Made by a program: the position numbers and the translations under genes. This document shows positions 50,864 through 59,412 of a stretch of DNA of 64,000 nt, piece by piece. The stretch is taken from NCBI GenBank assembly GCA_020848745.1, contig JADLHM010000021.1, positions 1-64,000 of the forward strand. Direction: 5' to 3'. Under the pieces are notes generated by a model. It was not told the origin of the DNA. It saw only the letters and a program-made list of their open reading frames with translations, and did no database searches. This DNA is from Deltaproteobacteria bacterium (GTDB lineage Bacteria > Desulfobacterota > Binatia > UTPRO1). The stretch's first letter is position 1, and every line of letters starts with the position of its first letter.

Positions 50864-52038
50864 GAGGCGAGCGCTCCGTGTGCGAGCAGGTCCACGGCGC
50901 GGCCGATCAGGTCCTCGCGCATCTCGTGCACCTCGACGCCGCGCCCGATGTCCGTGAGCAGCGTGACCGTGAGCTCGCCGCCGAGGTGCTCGCGGAACTC
51001 CGCGAGCCCGTCGAGAATGCGAGGCCGCTCGCCCGCGCCGCACAGGCGGAGCGCCCGGTCGTACGTCGGAAGTCCGAGGGCGCGGAGCAGGCGTACGATG
51101 CGATCACGCGCGCTCGTCGCCAGCATGCCGATCTCGGCCGCGTAGCACGTGTCGAGCGCCATGCCGATCGCGACCGCCTCCCCGTGTCGCAGCCGATGAG
51201 CGGTCAGCATCTCGAGCTTGTGCGCCGCCCAGTGCCCGAAATCCAGCGGACGCGCGCTGCCGAGCTCGAAAGGATCGCCGGAGCCCGCGATGTGCGCCAG
51301 GTGGAGGCGGGCGCTCCGCTCGACGAGCGCCGCGACGCGATCCAGAACACCGCCGGCGAGGTCGTCGACGGCCGCTTCGAGCCACGCGAAGAACCCGGCG
51401 TCGCGGACGACCGCGACCTTCGCCGCCTCCGCCATGCCCGCGACGACGTCGCGCCGCTCGAGGGTGGCGAGCCACTCCCGGTCGTTCAGGACCGCGAAGG
51501 GCGGGGCGAACGTCCCGAGGAAGTTCTTGCTGCCGAAAGCATTGATCCCGTTCTTCACGTTGACGCCGGAGTCCGCCTGCGCGAGAACCGTGGTCGGAAC
51601 GCGCACGACGCGGACCCCCCGGTGCGCGGTCGCCGCCGCGTACCCCGCCATGTCGAGCACCGCGCCGCCGCCGATCGCCACGACGACGCTCTGCCGGTCG
51701 ATGCCGAGGGCATGCAGGCGCGCGTGCAGCCGACCGAGCTCCCCGTGCTCGTTCTTGACGCGCTCGCCGCCCGCGACGACGAGCGGCTCCGCCGCGAGGG
51801 TCAGCCGCTCGGCATGCGCGGCGACGTACGCCGCGACGCGCCCCACGATGCCGGGCCATGCCCGCGCCACGCCGTCGTCGATCACGGCCAATAGGCGATG
51901 GCGCCGCTCTGGCTCGCGCCGCGCGATCGCCTCCACGAGATCACCGTTCGCCGCCGCCAGCACGTCCCGCGTGAAATAGACGGGATAGTCGAAGGGCACG
52001 GTGATCCGCTGCCAGTGGAGGGACATTGCGTCGAGCAT
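50860..52038 (-). CDS. eboD: 3-dehydroquinate synthase-like cyclase EboD
   Basis: This is about 392 aa, in the sugar phosphate cyclase superfamily. ITVPFDYPVYFTRDVLAAAN, VAIGGGAVLDMAGYAAATAH, VRVPTTVLAQADSGVNVKNG, INAFGSKNFLGTFAPPFAVL, and the zinc-site region LDFGHWAAHKLEMLTAHRLR with HGEAVAIGMALDTCYAAEIG are clear. VKNGINAFGSKNFLGTFAPP is a signature of EboD rather than AroB, so this should not be annotated as shikimate-pathway aroB despite the nearby aromatic genes. The product is unknown. Start uncertain: ATG 52038 (GGGACC upstream) or ATG 52026. It is divergent from the AAA+ gene. Confidence 0.92.
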   Translation of the reverse strand: MLDAMSLHWQRITVPFDYPVYFTRDVLAAANGDLVEAIARREPERRHRLLAVIDDGVARAWPGIVGRVAAYVAAHAERLTLAAEPLVVAGGERVKNEHGELGRLHARLHALGIDRQSVVVAIGGGAVLDMAGYAAATAHRGVRVVRVPTTVLAQADSGVNVKNGINAFGSKNFLGTFAPPFAVLNDREWLATLERRDVVAGMAEAAKVAVVRDAGFFAWLEAAVDDLAGGVLDRVAALVERSARLHLAHIAGSGDPFELGSARPLDFGHWAAHKLEMLTAHRLRHGEAVAIGMALDTCYAAEIGMLATSARDRIVRLLRALGLPTYDRALRLCGAGERPRILDGLAEFREHLGGELTVTLLTDIGRGVEVHEMREDLIGRAVDLLAHGALAS

Positions 52039-52111
52039 TGTTGCAATGGTCCCGAGGGCCAGCAAGGGCCGTTCCGAGCGCGCGTCTCACGGCGCGCGCG
52101 CCCGGATTCGA

Positions 52112-52141
52112 TTTACTCTCCGAAGACGCCGCGCGTATAAT
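52112..52141 (+). promoter_or_regulatory. Near-consensus sigma-70 promoter for the AAA+/VWA operon
   Basis: A perfect -10 hexamer TATAAT (52136-52141) lies 18 bp after TTTACT (52112-52117), which matches four of six -35 positions. It stands out against the GC-rich background. It points at the AAA+ gene, whose GGAGG ribosome site is at about 52161, placing transcription start near 52149 and giving a short leader. The eboD promoter should lie on the other strand in the same 136-bp gap; I see no comparable match for it. Confidence 0.7.
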
Positions 52142-52174
52142 GCCGGCGCCTTTTCGGCCCGGAGGACACGGTTG

Positions 52175-53572
52175 ATGGAGCAGGCGCGTACGGTCGGCGA
52201 GCTGAGACGAGCGGGATACCAATCCCTCCCCGTGCGCGAAGAGATGCGCCGCAACCTGCTCGCGAAGCTCGCCGCCGGCGAGCCCATCCTCGCGGGCATC
52301 ATCGGCTACGACGACTCCGTCGTCCCGGAGATCGAGAACGCGATTCTCGCCGGCCACCACATGGTGTTTCTCGGCGAACGCGGGCAGGGCAAGTCGCGGA
52401 TCATGCGCGGGTTACTGGCGCTCCTCGACGCCGAGATCCCGGCCGTCGCCGGCTGCGAGATCAACGACGACCCGTTCGCGCCGCTCTGCGGCCCATGCCG
52501 GCAACGGGTCGCCGCCGAGGGCGAGGCGCTGCCCATCGTGTGGCTGCCGCGCGATCGGCGCTACAGCGAAAAGCTCGCGACCCCCGACGTCTCCATGGCG
52601 GACCTGATCGGGGAAATCGACCCGATCAAGGTCGCGGAAGGACGTTACCTGGCCGACGAGGAAACCATCCACTACGGACTCGTGCCGCGGACCCATCGCG
52701 GTATCTTCGCCATCAACGAGCTCCCCGACCTCACCGAGAAGGTGCAGGTCGGCCTCTTCAACGTGATGGAGGAGAAAGACGTCCAGATCAAAGGTTACAA
52801 GATCCGCCTGCCGCTCGACGTGGTGATCATCGCGAGCGCGAACCCCGAGGACTACACGAGCCGCGGCCGGATCATCACGCCGTTGAAGGACCGCTTCGAC
52901 GCCCAGATCCGCACCCACTACCCGACGCGGATCGAGGACGAGATCGCCATCATGGACCAAGAGGTTCCGGCGCGGCCGCGAGCAGGCCGCGAAGTGCGGG
53001 TGCCGGGGTTCATCAAGGAGCTCCTCGCGCAGATCACGCTGGAGGCGCGCGACTCGAACGAGATCAACCAGGCGTCGGGCGTGAGCGTCCGCGTCACCAT
53101 CAACAACTACGAGAGCGTCATCGCGAACGCCGAGAAGCGCGCCGTCCGGTGCGGCGAACGCGAGATCGTGCCGCGGCTCACCGACCTGCACGCCGTGCTC
53201 TCCTCGACCGCCGGCAAGATCGAGCTCGAGTACGCGGGCGAGGAGAAGAAGGCGAGCGACCTGATCGACCGGCTCACCAACCGCGCGGTGCTCAAGGTAT
53301 TCGATCGGGCCATGTCGGTCGAAGGGCTGAAGCGGGTCGTCGAGTACTTCGAGGGCGGGGGAGGGGTCGAGGTGTCCGACCGCATGCCCGCCGCCGACTA
53401 TCTCGAAGGCATCCGCGGCATCCCGGGTCTCCGCGAGGCGATCACCGCGCTCGGGCCCTTCGAAAGCCCGGCGCTCATGGCGGCGGCGAGCGAACTCGTT
53501 CTCGAAGGGCTCCATGTGCACCGCAAGCTCAACAAGGAGCGGGCCGGCGGGCGAGCGGTCTACAAAAGCTGA
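52175..53572 (+). CDS. MoxR/Mg-chelatase-like AAA+ ATPase
   Basis: This 465-aa ATPase of the helix-2-insert AAA+ clade has Walker A in HHMVFLGERGQGKSRIMRGL, a Walker B-like strand GIFAINELPDLTEKVQVGLF (Asn-Glu in place of Asp-Glu), and sensor 1 VVIIASANPEDYTSRGRI followed by ITPLKDRFDAQIRTHYP. An insert carries three Cys (AGCEINDDPFAPLCGPCRQR), perhaps a metal site. It resembles the BchI/ChlI and MoxR families that remodel partners or insert metals. The gene 4 bp downstream encodes a VWA protein, the standard partner. No porphyrin or methanol genes are nearby, so the client is unknown. Start ATG has GGAGG nine bases upstream. Confidence 0.9.
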   Translation: MEQARTVGELRRAGYQSLPVREEMRRNLLAKLAAGEPILAGIIGYDDSVVPEIENAILAGHHMVFLGERGQGKSRIMRGLLALLDAEIPAVAGCEINDDPFAPLCGPCRQRVAAEGEALPIVWLPRDRRYSEKLATPDVSMADLIGEIDPIKVAEGRYLADEETIHYGLVPRTHRGIFAINELPDLTEKVQVGLFNVMEEKDVQIKGYKIRLPLDVVIIASANPEDYTSRGRIITPLKDRFDAQIRTHYPTRIEDEIAIMDQEVPARPRAGREVRVPGFIKELLAQITLEARDSNEINQASGVSVRVTINNYESVIANAEKRAVRCGEREIVPRLTDLHAVLSSTAGKIELEYAGEEKKASDLIDRLTNRAVLKVFDRAMSVEGLKRVVEYFEGGGGVEVSDRMPAADYLEGIRGIPGLREAITALGPFESPALMAAASELVLEGLHVHRKLNKERAGGRAVYKS

Positions 53573-53575
53573 CCC

Positions 53576-55168
53576 ATGCGGACCGTCCGCTACACGCGCT
53601 GGGACGGACGCCAGCGAATCCGCCTCGACCCCGACGAGATCTTCGCCAAGCTCGGCGAGTACCTCTCCTACACCGACGACATCCGCCAGGCCCTCGATTG
53701 GCTCCTCCGCCAGGGTGCCGACCTCTCCGGCATGCGCGTGCTCGGGCTCGACGAGCTCCTCGAGCAGGTGCGCAAGCAGATCCGCGAGCGCCACCGCGAC
53801 CACGACATCGACCATGCGCTCGACGAGATGCGCCGCAAGCTCGACGAGCTGCTCGACCTCGAGCGCGACACCCTCGCCGAGCGCCGTCCGGACCGCCCGG
53901 AGCTCGCCGCCAAGGAGGCATTCCTCGCGGACCTGCCCCCCGGGCTCTCCGCCGCCATCACGAAGCTCATCGACTATGCCTTCGAGGACGAGCAGGCCGC
54001 CGGGGAGTTCCAGAACCTCCTCGAGGAGCTCGACAACATCCGCCGCCTCGAGGACTTCCAGCGCAAGCACGGCGAGGCGTTCCAGGGTGCGGACTCGCTC
54101 GACTACGAACGCGCCCTCGAGATGCTGCGCGAGCTCGAGCGCCTGCGGGAGATCGAGCAGAGCCTGATGAACGCCGACCTCCCGAGCGTCGACCTCGACG
54201 GCCTGCGGGGGCTCCTCGGCGCCGAGGCCGCGCAGGACTTCGAGAACCTCCGCCAGATGATGGCGATGCTGCAGGACTCCGGGTATCTGATGAACCGCGA
54301 GGGCCAGATGGCGCTCTCGCCGAAGGGCGTCCGCAAGATCGGCCAGCTGGCGCTCCGCGACATCTACCAGGGGCTGCTGCGCGACCGGCCCGGCTCCCAT
54401 CCGAACGAGACGCGCGGCGCCGCCGCGCTTCGCCCCGAGGTGAGCAAGCCCTACCAGCACGGCGACCCCCTGAACCTCGATCTCGTCGGCACGCTCAAGC
54501 AGGCCCTCGCGCGCGGGCCGGGCGCGCCGCTCCGCCTCGCGCCGAACGACTTCCGGGTCTACGACGCCGACGACGCGACCAGCACCTCCACGGTGCTGCT
54601 CCTGGACATGAGCTGGTCGATGAGCTGGGAAGGCCGCTTCGCCGCCGCCAAGAAGGTGGCCCTCGCGATGGAGAGCCTCATCCGTTCGCGCTACCCACGC
54701 GACTACTTCGCGATCGTCGGCTTCTTCACCCGCGCCGTCGAGCTGAAGCTCAAGGATCTCCCCGAGGCGAGCTGGAACATGGGGGACCCGTTCACCAACC
54801 TCCAGGACGGCCTGCGGCTCGGCGCCGAGCTCCTGGCGCGCCACCGCAGCACGAATCAGCACTTCATCGTCATCACGGACGGCCAACCGACGGCGTACTT
54901 CCAGAAAGGCCGGCTCTTCTGCGAGTGGCCGCTCAGCTTCGGCGGCATCAGCATGCGCGCCGCCCAGGAAACCCTGAAGGAAGTCGAGCGGGTGACGCGG
55001 CTCGGCATCACGATCAACACCTTCATGCTCGACGACAGCCCGAGCCTGCGGGCGTTCGTCGAGCGCATGACCCGCATCAACCGGGGGCGCGCTCTCTACA
55101 CGCGCCCGGATCGCCTCGGCGAGTACCTCCTCGTCGACTACCTCAGCCACAAGCGCAAGAAGGTCTGA
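53576..55168 (+). CDS. VWA-domain partner protein of the AAA+ ATPase
   Basis: This 530-aa protein has a charged, mostly helical N-terminal part (residues about 40-270) rich in Glu, Leu and Arg with coiled-coil character. The von Willebrand A domain (about 335-530) carries a complete MIDAS: DMSWSMS with Asp344, and the Thr/Asp-containing FIVITDGQPTAYFQKG. GDPLNLDLVGTLKQALARGP precedes it. ATPase-VWA pairs act together in metal insertion (Mg-chelatase D) or protein activation (MoxR/CoxE-like). No signal peptide, so cytoplasmic. It is followed 13 bp later by mutS. Confidence 0.9.
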   Translation: MRTVRYTRWDGRQRIRLDPDEIFAKLGEYLSYTDDIRQALDWLLRQGADLSGMRVLGLDELLEQVRKQIRERHRDHDIDHALDEMRRKLDELLDLERDTLAERRPDRPELAAKEAFLADLPPGLSAAITKLIDYAFEDEQAAGEFQNLLEELDNIRRLEDFQRKHGEAFQGADSLDYERALEMLRELERLREIEQSLMNADLPSVDLDGLRGLLGAEAAQDFENLRQMMAMLQDSGYLMNREGQMALSPKGVRKIGQLALRDIYQGLLRDRPGSHPNETRGAAALRPEVSKPYQHGDPLNLDLVGTLKQALARGPGAPLRLAPNDFRVYDADDATSTSTVLLLDMSWSMSWEGRFAAAKKVALAMESLIRSRYPRDYFAIVGFFTRAVELKLKDLPEASWNMGDPFTNLQDGLRLGAELLARHRSTNQHFIVITDGQPTAYFQKGRLFCEWPLSFGGISMRAAQETLKEVERVTRLGITINTFMLDDSPSLRAFVERMTRINRGRALYTRPDRLGEYLLVDYLSHKRKKV

Positions 55169-55181
55169 GAGGGGAGTCGGC

Positions 55182-57869
55182 GTGGCGGTCGTGGAAGGAA
55201 CGGGCGTGAAGCTCACGCCGATGCTGGCGCAGTACCTGCGGTTGAAGGAGCAGCACCGGGACGCCGTATTGATGTTCCGGCTCGGCGACTTCTACGAGAT
55301 GTTCTTCGAGGACGCGGAGCGCGCCTCGGCCATCCTCGACATCACCCTCACCGCGCGCAACAAGCACGACCCGAACCCGATCCCCCTCTGCGGCGTGCCC
55401 TTCCATGCGGTCGACGGTTACATCCAGAAGCTCCTCGCCGCCGGGCTGAAGGTGGCGATCTGCGAGCAGGTCGAGGACCCGCGTGGCGCCAAGGGTCTCG
55501 TCGACCGCGACGTCGTGCGCGTCATCACGCCGGGCACGGTGCTCGAGGAGGAGAGCCTCGACCCGCGGAGCGCGAGCTTCCTCGCCGTCGTCGCGCGGGC
55601 CGGCGACGGCCTCGGGCTCGCGGCCTGCGACCTTTCGACGGGCGAGGTGCGCGTCATGGAGTTCTCGCCGGCCGCGGGACGCGAACGCGGCGCGACGACC
55701 GACGCACCGACGCGCGTCGCCGCCGACGACGCGCTCGACGCGGCGGCCGAGGAGCTCGCGCGGCTCGGCGCCAAGGAGCTCGTCGTCGCCCCCGAGCTGC
55801 AAGCGGTGCTGCCTCGGCTGACCGCCCAGGCGCCCGGCGTATTCCAGAGCCTCGTCCCGACGGAATGGTTCGATGCCGAGGAGGGGGGTGCCTGGGTCGC
55901 GGCGAGCGCGGAGGGCGCCAGCGCCGTCGGCGCGGGCGGTCGGGCGGCGCTCGGGGGATTGCGCGCGTACCTCCGCGCCACATACCGCGGCAAGCTCGAC
56001 CACCTCCGCGCGCCGGAGCTCGTGCGGCCGCACGACACCCTCATCCTCGACCAGACGACGCGCAGCAATTTGAACCTCGTGGACGGCGGCGGAGGCGAAC
56101 GGCGCGGATCGCTCCTGCACGTTCTCGACCGCACGCGCACCCCGATGGGGAGCCGCATGCTGCGGCGCTGGATGCTCGCGCCGCTGACGAGCCCGGCCGC
56201 GATCGCGCGCCGGCTCGACGCCGTCGAGATCCTGGTCCAGAGCGTCGACGTTCGCGAGGACGTCCGCACCGGGCTCGCCGGCATGGGCGATCTCGAGCGC
56301 CTCGTCGCACGTGTCGGCACCGGGAGCGCGTCGCCACGCGACCTGACGCGGCTCGTCGCGGCGCTCGCGCGCGTCGGAGCGCTTCGCGACAACCTCGGCG
56401 GCCGCGACGATCTGCTCGGCGAGGTCGCCGCGACCCTCGACCCGCTGCCCGACCTGCAAACGCGCATCGGCGCGATGCTCGCGGACGAGCCGCCGGCAAC
56501 CGCCAGGAGCGGCGCCATCATCCGCGACGGCGCGCGTCCCGAGGTCGACGAACTGCGCAGCCTCACCCGTGACGGCAAGGGCTGGGTCGCCGCGCTCGAG
56601 GCGCGCGAGCGCAAGCGCACGGGCATCGCCTCCCTGAAGGTCCGCTACAACCGCGTCTCCGGCTACGGAATCGAGGTGACGAAGCCGAACCTCGCGCTCG
56701 TCCCGGCCGAGTACGTCCGCAAGCAGACCCTCGCCGGGGCGGAGCGCTTCGTGACCGCCGAGCTCAAGGAGCAGGAGCAGAAGCTCCTCGGCGCCGAGGC
56801 GCGCCTGGTGCAGCTCGAAGCGGCCCTCTTCGCCGAGCTCGTCGCCGAGGCGGCGACGCACCAGCGCGCGCTCGCCGAGAACGCCCGGGCGGTCGCCGTG
56901 CTCGACACCCTCGCCGCGCTCGCCGACGTCGCCCACGACCGGGGCTACGTCCGACCGGTCCTCGACCGTGGCGACGCCGTCGTCATCCGGGACGGCCGCC
57001 ACCCCGTAATCGAGACGACGCTCGGGGGCGCCGCGTTCGTCCCGAACGACTGCACGCTCGACGCCAGCCAGCAGGTCCTGCTGATCACGGGACCCAACAT
57101 GGCCGGCAAGTCGACCTACCTCCGCCAGGTGGCGCTGGTCTGCTGCCTCGCGCAGATGGGGAGCTTCGTCCCGGCGTCCGAGGCCAGGATCGGCGTCCTC
57201 GACCGCATCTTCACGCGCGTCGGCGCCTCCGACAACCTCGCCGCGGGCGACTCGACCTTCATGGTGGAAATGCGCGAGACCGCGAACATCCTCCGCGAGC
57301 TCGGGCCCCGGAGCCTGGTCATCCTCGACGAGATCGGACGCGGCACCAGCACCTACGACGGGATCGCCATCGCCTGGGCCGTCGCTGAACACCTCCACGA
57401 TCGCGAACCGGCGGCGAAGACGCTCTTCGCGACCCACTACTACGAGCTGACGGCCCTGGCCCGGCAACTCCCCAGGGTCCGCAACTACTCGGTGGCGGTC
57501 CGGGAGTGGAACGATCAGGTGATTTTCCTGCGTCGCATCGTTGCGGGCCCGGCCAACCGGAGCTATGGCGTAGAGGTGGCGCGGCTGGCGGGTCTGCCGG
57601 TCGAGGTGGTGGAGAGGGCGCGGAGTCTCTTGGCGACGCTCGAACGCGGCGAGCTGCTTTCCGAGGGTGGGCGCACTGCCGCCGCGGGGCATCCTGTCCC
57701 CGGCACGCAGCTCGGACTGTTCGCCCCGCGGCCGTCGGCCGTCGAGGCGCGCTTGCGCGCGATCGACGTGACGCGCATGACACCCCTGGAGGCGATGAAC
57801 GAGCTACATCAGTTGGTGGACGCGGTGCGGGGCGGTGGAGACGACCATGGCACGGACGGACGAGACTGA
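55182..57869 (+). CDS. mutS: DNA mismatch repair protein MutS
   Basis: This 895-aa MutS has the mismatch-reading FYEMF motif in RLGDFYEMFFEDAERAS near residue 35, the connector and lever domains (SNLNLVDGGGGERRGSLLHV), and clamp (VRYNRVSGYGIEVTKPNLAL). The C-terminal ATPase has Walker A LLITGPNMAGKSTYLRQVAL, SFVPASEARIGVLDRIFTRV, LVILDEIGRGTSTYDGIAIA and LFATHYYELTALA. The GTG start at 55182 is preceded by GAGGGGAG. It functions with MutL (32950). The last 23 nt overlap the amidase start. Confidence 0.97.
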   Translation: MAVVEGTGVKLTPMLAQYLRLKEQHRDAVLMFRLGDFYEMFFEDAERASAILDITLTARNKHDPNPIPLCGVPFHAVDGYIQKLLAAGLKVAICEQVEDPRGAKGLVDRDVVRVITPGTVLEEESLDPRSASFLAVVARAGDGLGLAACDLSTGEVRVMEFSPAAGRERGATTDAPTRVAADDALDAAAEELARLGAKELVVAPELQAVLPRLTAQAPGVFQSLVPTEWFDAEEGGAWVAASAEGASAVGAGGRAALGGLRAYLRATYRGKLDHLRAPELVRPHDTLILDQTTRSNLNLVDGGGGERRGSLLHVLDRTRTPMGSRMLRRWMLAPLTSPAAIARRLDAVEILVQSVDVREDVRTGLAGMGDLERLVARVGTGSASPRDLTRLVAALARVGALRDNLGGRDDLLGEVAATLDPLPDLQTRIGAMLADEPPATARSGAIIRDGARPEVDELRSLTRDGKGWVAALEARERKRTGIASLKVRYNRVSGYGIEVTKPNLALVPAEYVRKQTLAGAERFVTAELKEQEQKLLGAEARLVQLEAALFAELVAEAATHQRALAENARAVAVLDTLAALADVAHDRGYVRPVLDRGDAVVIRDGRHPVIETTLGGAAFVPNDCTLDASQQVLLITGPNMAGKSTYLRQVALVCCLAQMGSFVPASEARIGVLDRIFTRVGASDNLAAGDSTFMVEMRETANILRELGPRSLVILDEIGRGTSTYDGIAIAWAVAEHLHDREPAAKTLFATHYYELTALARQLPRVRNYSVAVREWNDQVIFLRRIVAGPANRSYGVEVARLAGLPVEVVERARSLLATLERGELLSEGGRTAAAGHPVPGTQLGLFAPRPSAVEARLRAIDVTRMTPLEAMNELHQLVDAVRGGGDDHGTDGRD

Positions 57870-59382
57870 CGATCGGCGCGGGCGCCGCTGCGGCCTGCTG
57901 CTGGCCGTCGCCACCCTGAGCCTGCTCGCCTGGACGGTGGAGGCCGCCGCGGTGGCCGTCCGGCCGGGACGGGTCGAGCGCGTCCGGTACGAAGCGCGCG
58001 ACGGCTCGACCCGCGTCATCATCATGCTGTCACGCCCCGTACCGTTCGAAGTGCGCGTCCTCGGTGGCGAGACCGCCCGCAAGACCGAGCGCCGCATCGT
58101 GCTCGACTTCTCGAACGCCGTCCTCGCACCCGGGGCCGCGGCCCCGATCGGCGTCGAGAACGGGTTCCTCCAGCAGGTCCGTACGGGGCAGTTCACCGCC
58201 CGTACGGCGCGCGTGGTGCTCGATCTCGCCAGCATCACCAAGCACTCCGTCGAGGCCTTCGAGGATCCGCCGCGGGTCGTGATCGATATCGTCGGGAAGC
58301 CCGCGCCGGCGGCCCCGGTCGTCGCCGCTCCGAACACGGCGCCGTCCCGCACCGAGGGCGCGCTCGCGACCACGCGCGGCGAGCCGCCGGCTGAGCGGAC
58401 GACGCCATCCGCGGATCGCGCCGCGCCGCCGCGCGAGGTCGCCACGGCGCCGCCGTCCCCGCCCGAGAGAGCGTCCGTCGAACCGCCACGCGCGTCCGGG
58501 CATGCCGGCGAACCGGCGAAGCCCCTCGACAAGAGCGACAAGGGCACGCCGGCGGCTCTCGACCGGGTCACGATCGGTGACACGGCCGAGCGGCGGAGCG
58601 AGCCAGCGCCGGTTCCCGCCGCGTCCCCGAAGCGGCCCGAGACCGCCGGTAAAGCCGGGAGCACCGACCCGTTGCCGGGACGTCCGGCGAACCGCCCCTG
58701 GCGCATCGTCCTCGATCCCGGGCACGGCGGCGCGGATCCCGGCGCGCAAGGCGTGGGCGGCATCGTGGAAAAGGACATCGTCCTCGCGATCGCGCAGCGC
58801 CTGAAGCGGCGGCTCGAGGAGTCCTCCAACGCCAAGGTGCTCCTCACGCGCGAAACCGACGCCACCCGCACCCTCGCCGAGCGGACGGCGTTCGCGAACG
58901 CCAACAGCGCCGATCTCTTCATCTCGATCCACGCCAACGCCGATCGGAGCGGCGAGCTGCAGGGCATCGAGACCTACACGCTCAACAACTCGAACGACCG
59001 CGCCACCATCCGGCTCGCCAAGATGGAGAACGGCCCGGCGGTCCGGGTCGGACGCGGCGACCTCTCGTTCATCCTGAGCGACATGGTGCAGTCCGGGAAG
59101 GAAGAGGAGTCGAACGCCCTCGCGGAGCGCCTGCACTCGCGCGTGCTCGCCCGCTTGCGCTCGCGCTACACCGACGTCCACAACCTCGGCGTGAAGAAAG
59201 GACCGTTCTACGTGCTGGTCGGCGCGTACATGCCGTGCGTTCTCGTGGAGACGTCGTTCCTCTCCCACCCGGTCGAGGGCAAGCGCCTCGGTACGACGGC
59301 CTACCAGCACGACATCGCCGAAGGGCTCTTCCTCGGCATCACCGACTTCCTGGGCGACGCGCGCCTCGCCAAGACGCTCTAG
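57847..59382 (+). CDS. N-acetylmuramoyl-L-alanine amidase, AmiC-type (AMIN + Amidase_3)
   Basis: This is about 511 aa: signal peptide or anchor (CGLLLAVATLSLLAWTVEAA), AMIN domain (residues about 40-155; VERVRYEARDGSTRVIIMLS and RIVLDFSNAVLAPGAAAP), an Ala/Pro/Glu-rich linker (about 155-280), then an Amidase_3 zinc hydrolase with IVLDPGHGGADPGAQG (His), IVEKDIVLAIAQRLKRRL (Glu), FISIHANAD (His) and CVLVETSFLSHPVEGK (catalytic Glu). It splits septal peptidoglycan during cell separation; the AMIN domain targets it to the division site. The inhibitory helix seen in E. coli enzymes is not obvious. ATG 57847 has GGAG upstream. Confidence 0.93.
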   Translation: MARTDETDDRRGRRCGLLLAVATLSLLAWTVEAAAVAVRPGRVERVRYEARDGSTRVIIMLSRPVPFEVRVLGGETARKTERRIVLDFSNAVLAPGAAAPIGVENGFLQQVRTGQFTARTARVVLDLASITKHSVEAFEDPPRVVIDIVGKPAPAAPVVAAPNTAPSRTEGALATTRGEPPAERTTPSADRAAPPREVATAPPSPPERASVEPPRASGHAGEPAKPLDKSDKGTPAALDRVTIGDTAERRSEPAPVPAASPKRPETAGKAGSTDPLPGRPANRPWRIVLDPGHGGADPGAQGVGGIVEKDIVLAIAQRLKRRLEESSNAKVLLTRETDATRTLAERTAFANANSADLFISIHANADRSGELQGIETYTLNNSNDRATIRLAKMENGPAVRVGRGDLSFILSDMVQSGKEEESNALAERLHSRVLARLRSRYTDVHNLGVKKGPFYVLVGAYMPCVLVETSFLSHPVEGKRLGTTAYQHDIAEGLFLGITDFLGDARLAKTL

Positions 59383-59412
59383 GAGCCTGTCCGAGACGTC
59401 GCCGCCCACACG

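Noticed and set aside
50860..52038. Annotation of this gene as shikimate-pathway aroB
   Set aside because: The KNGINAFGSKNFLGTFAPP region and its coupling with eboE and eboC identify EboD. The nearby aromatic genes are a coincidence of position.
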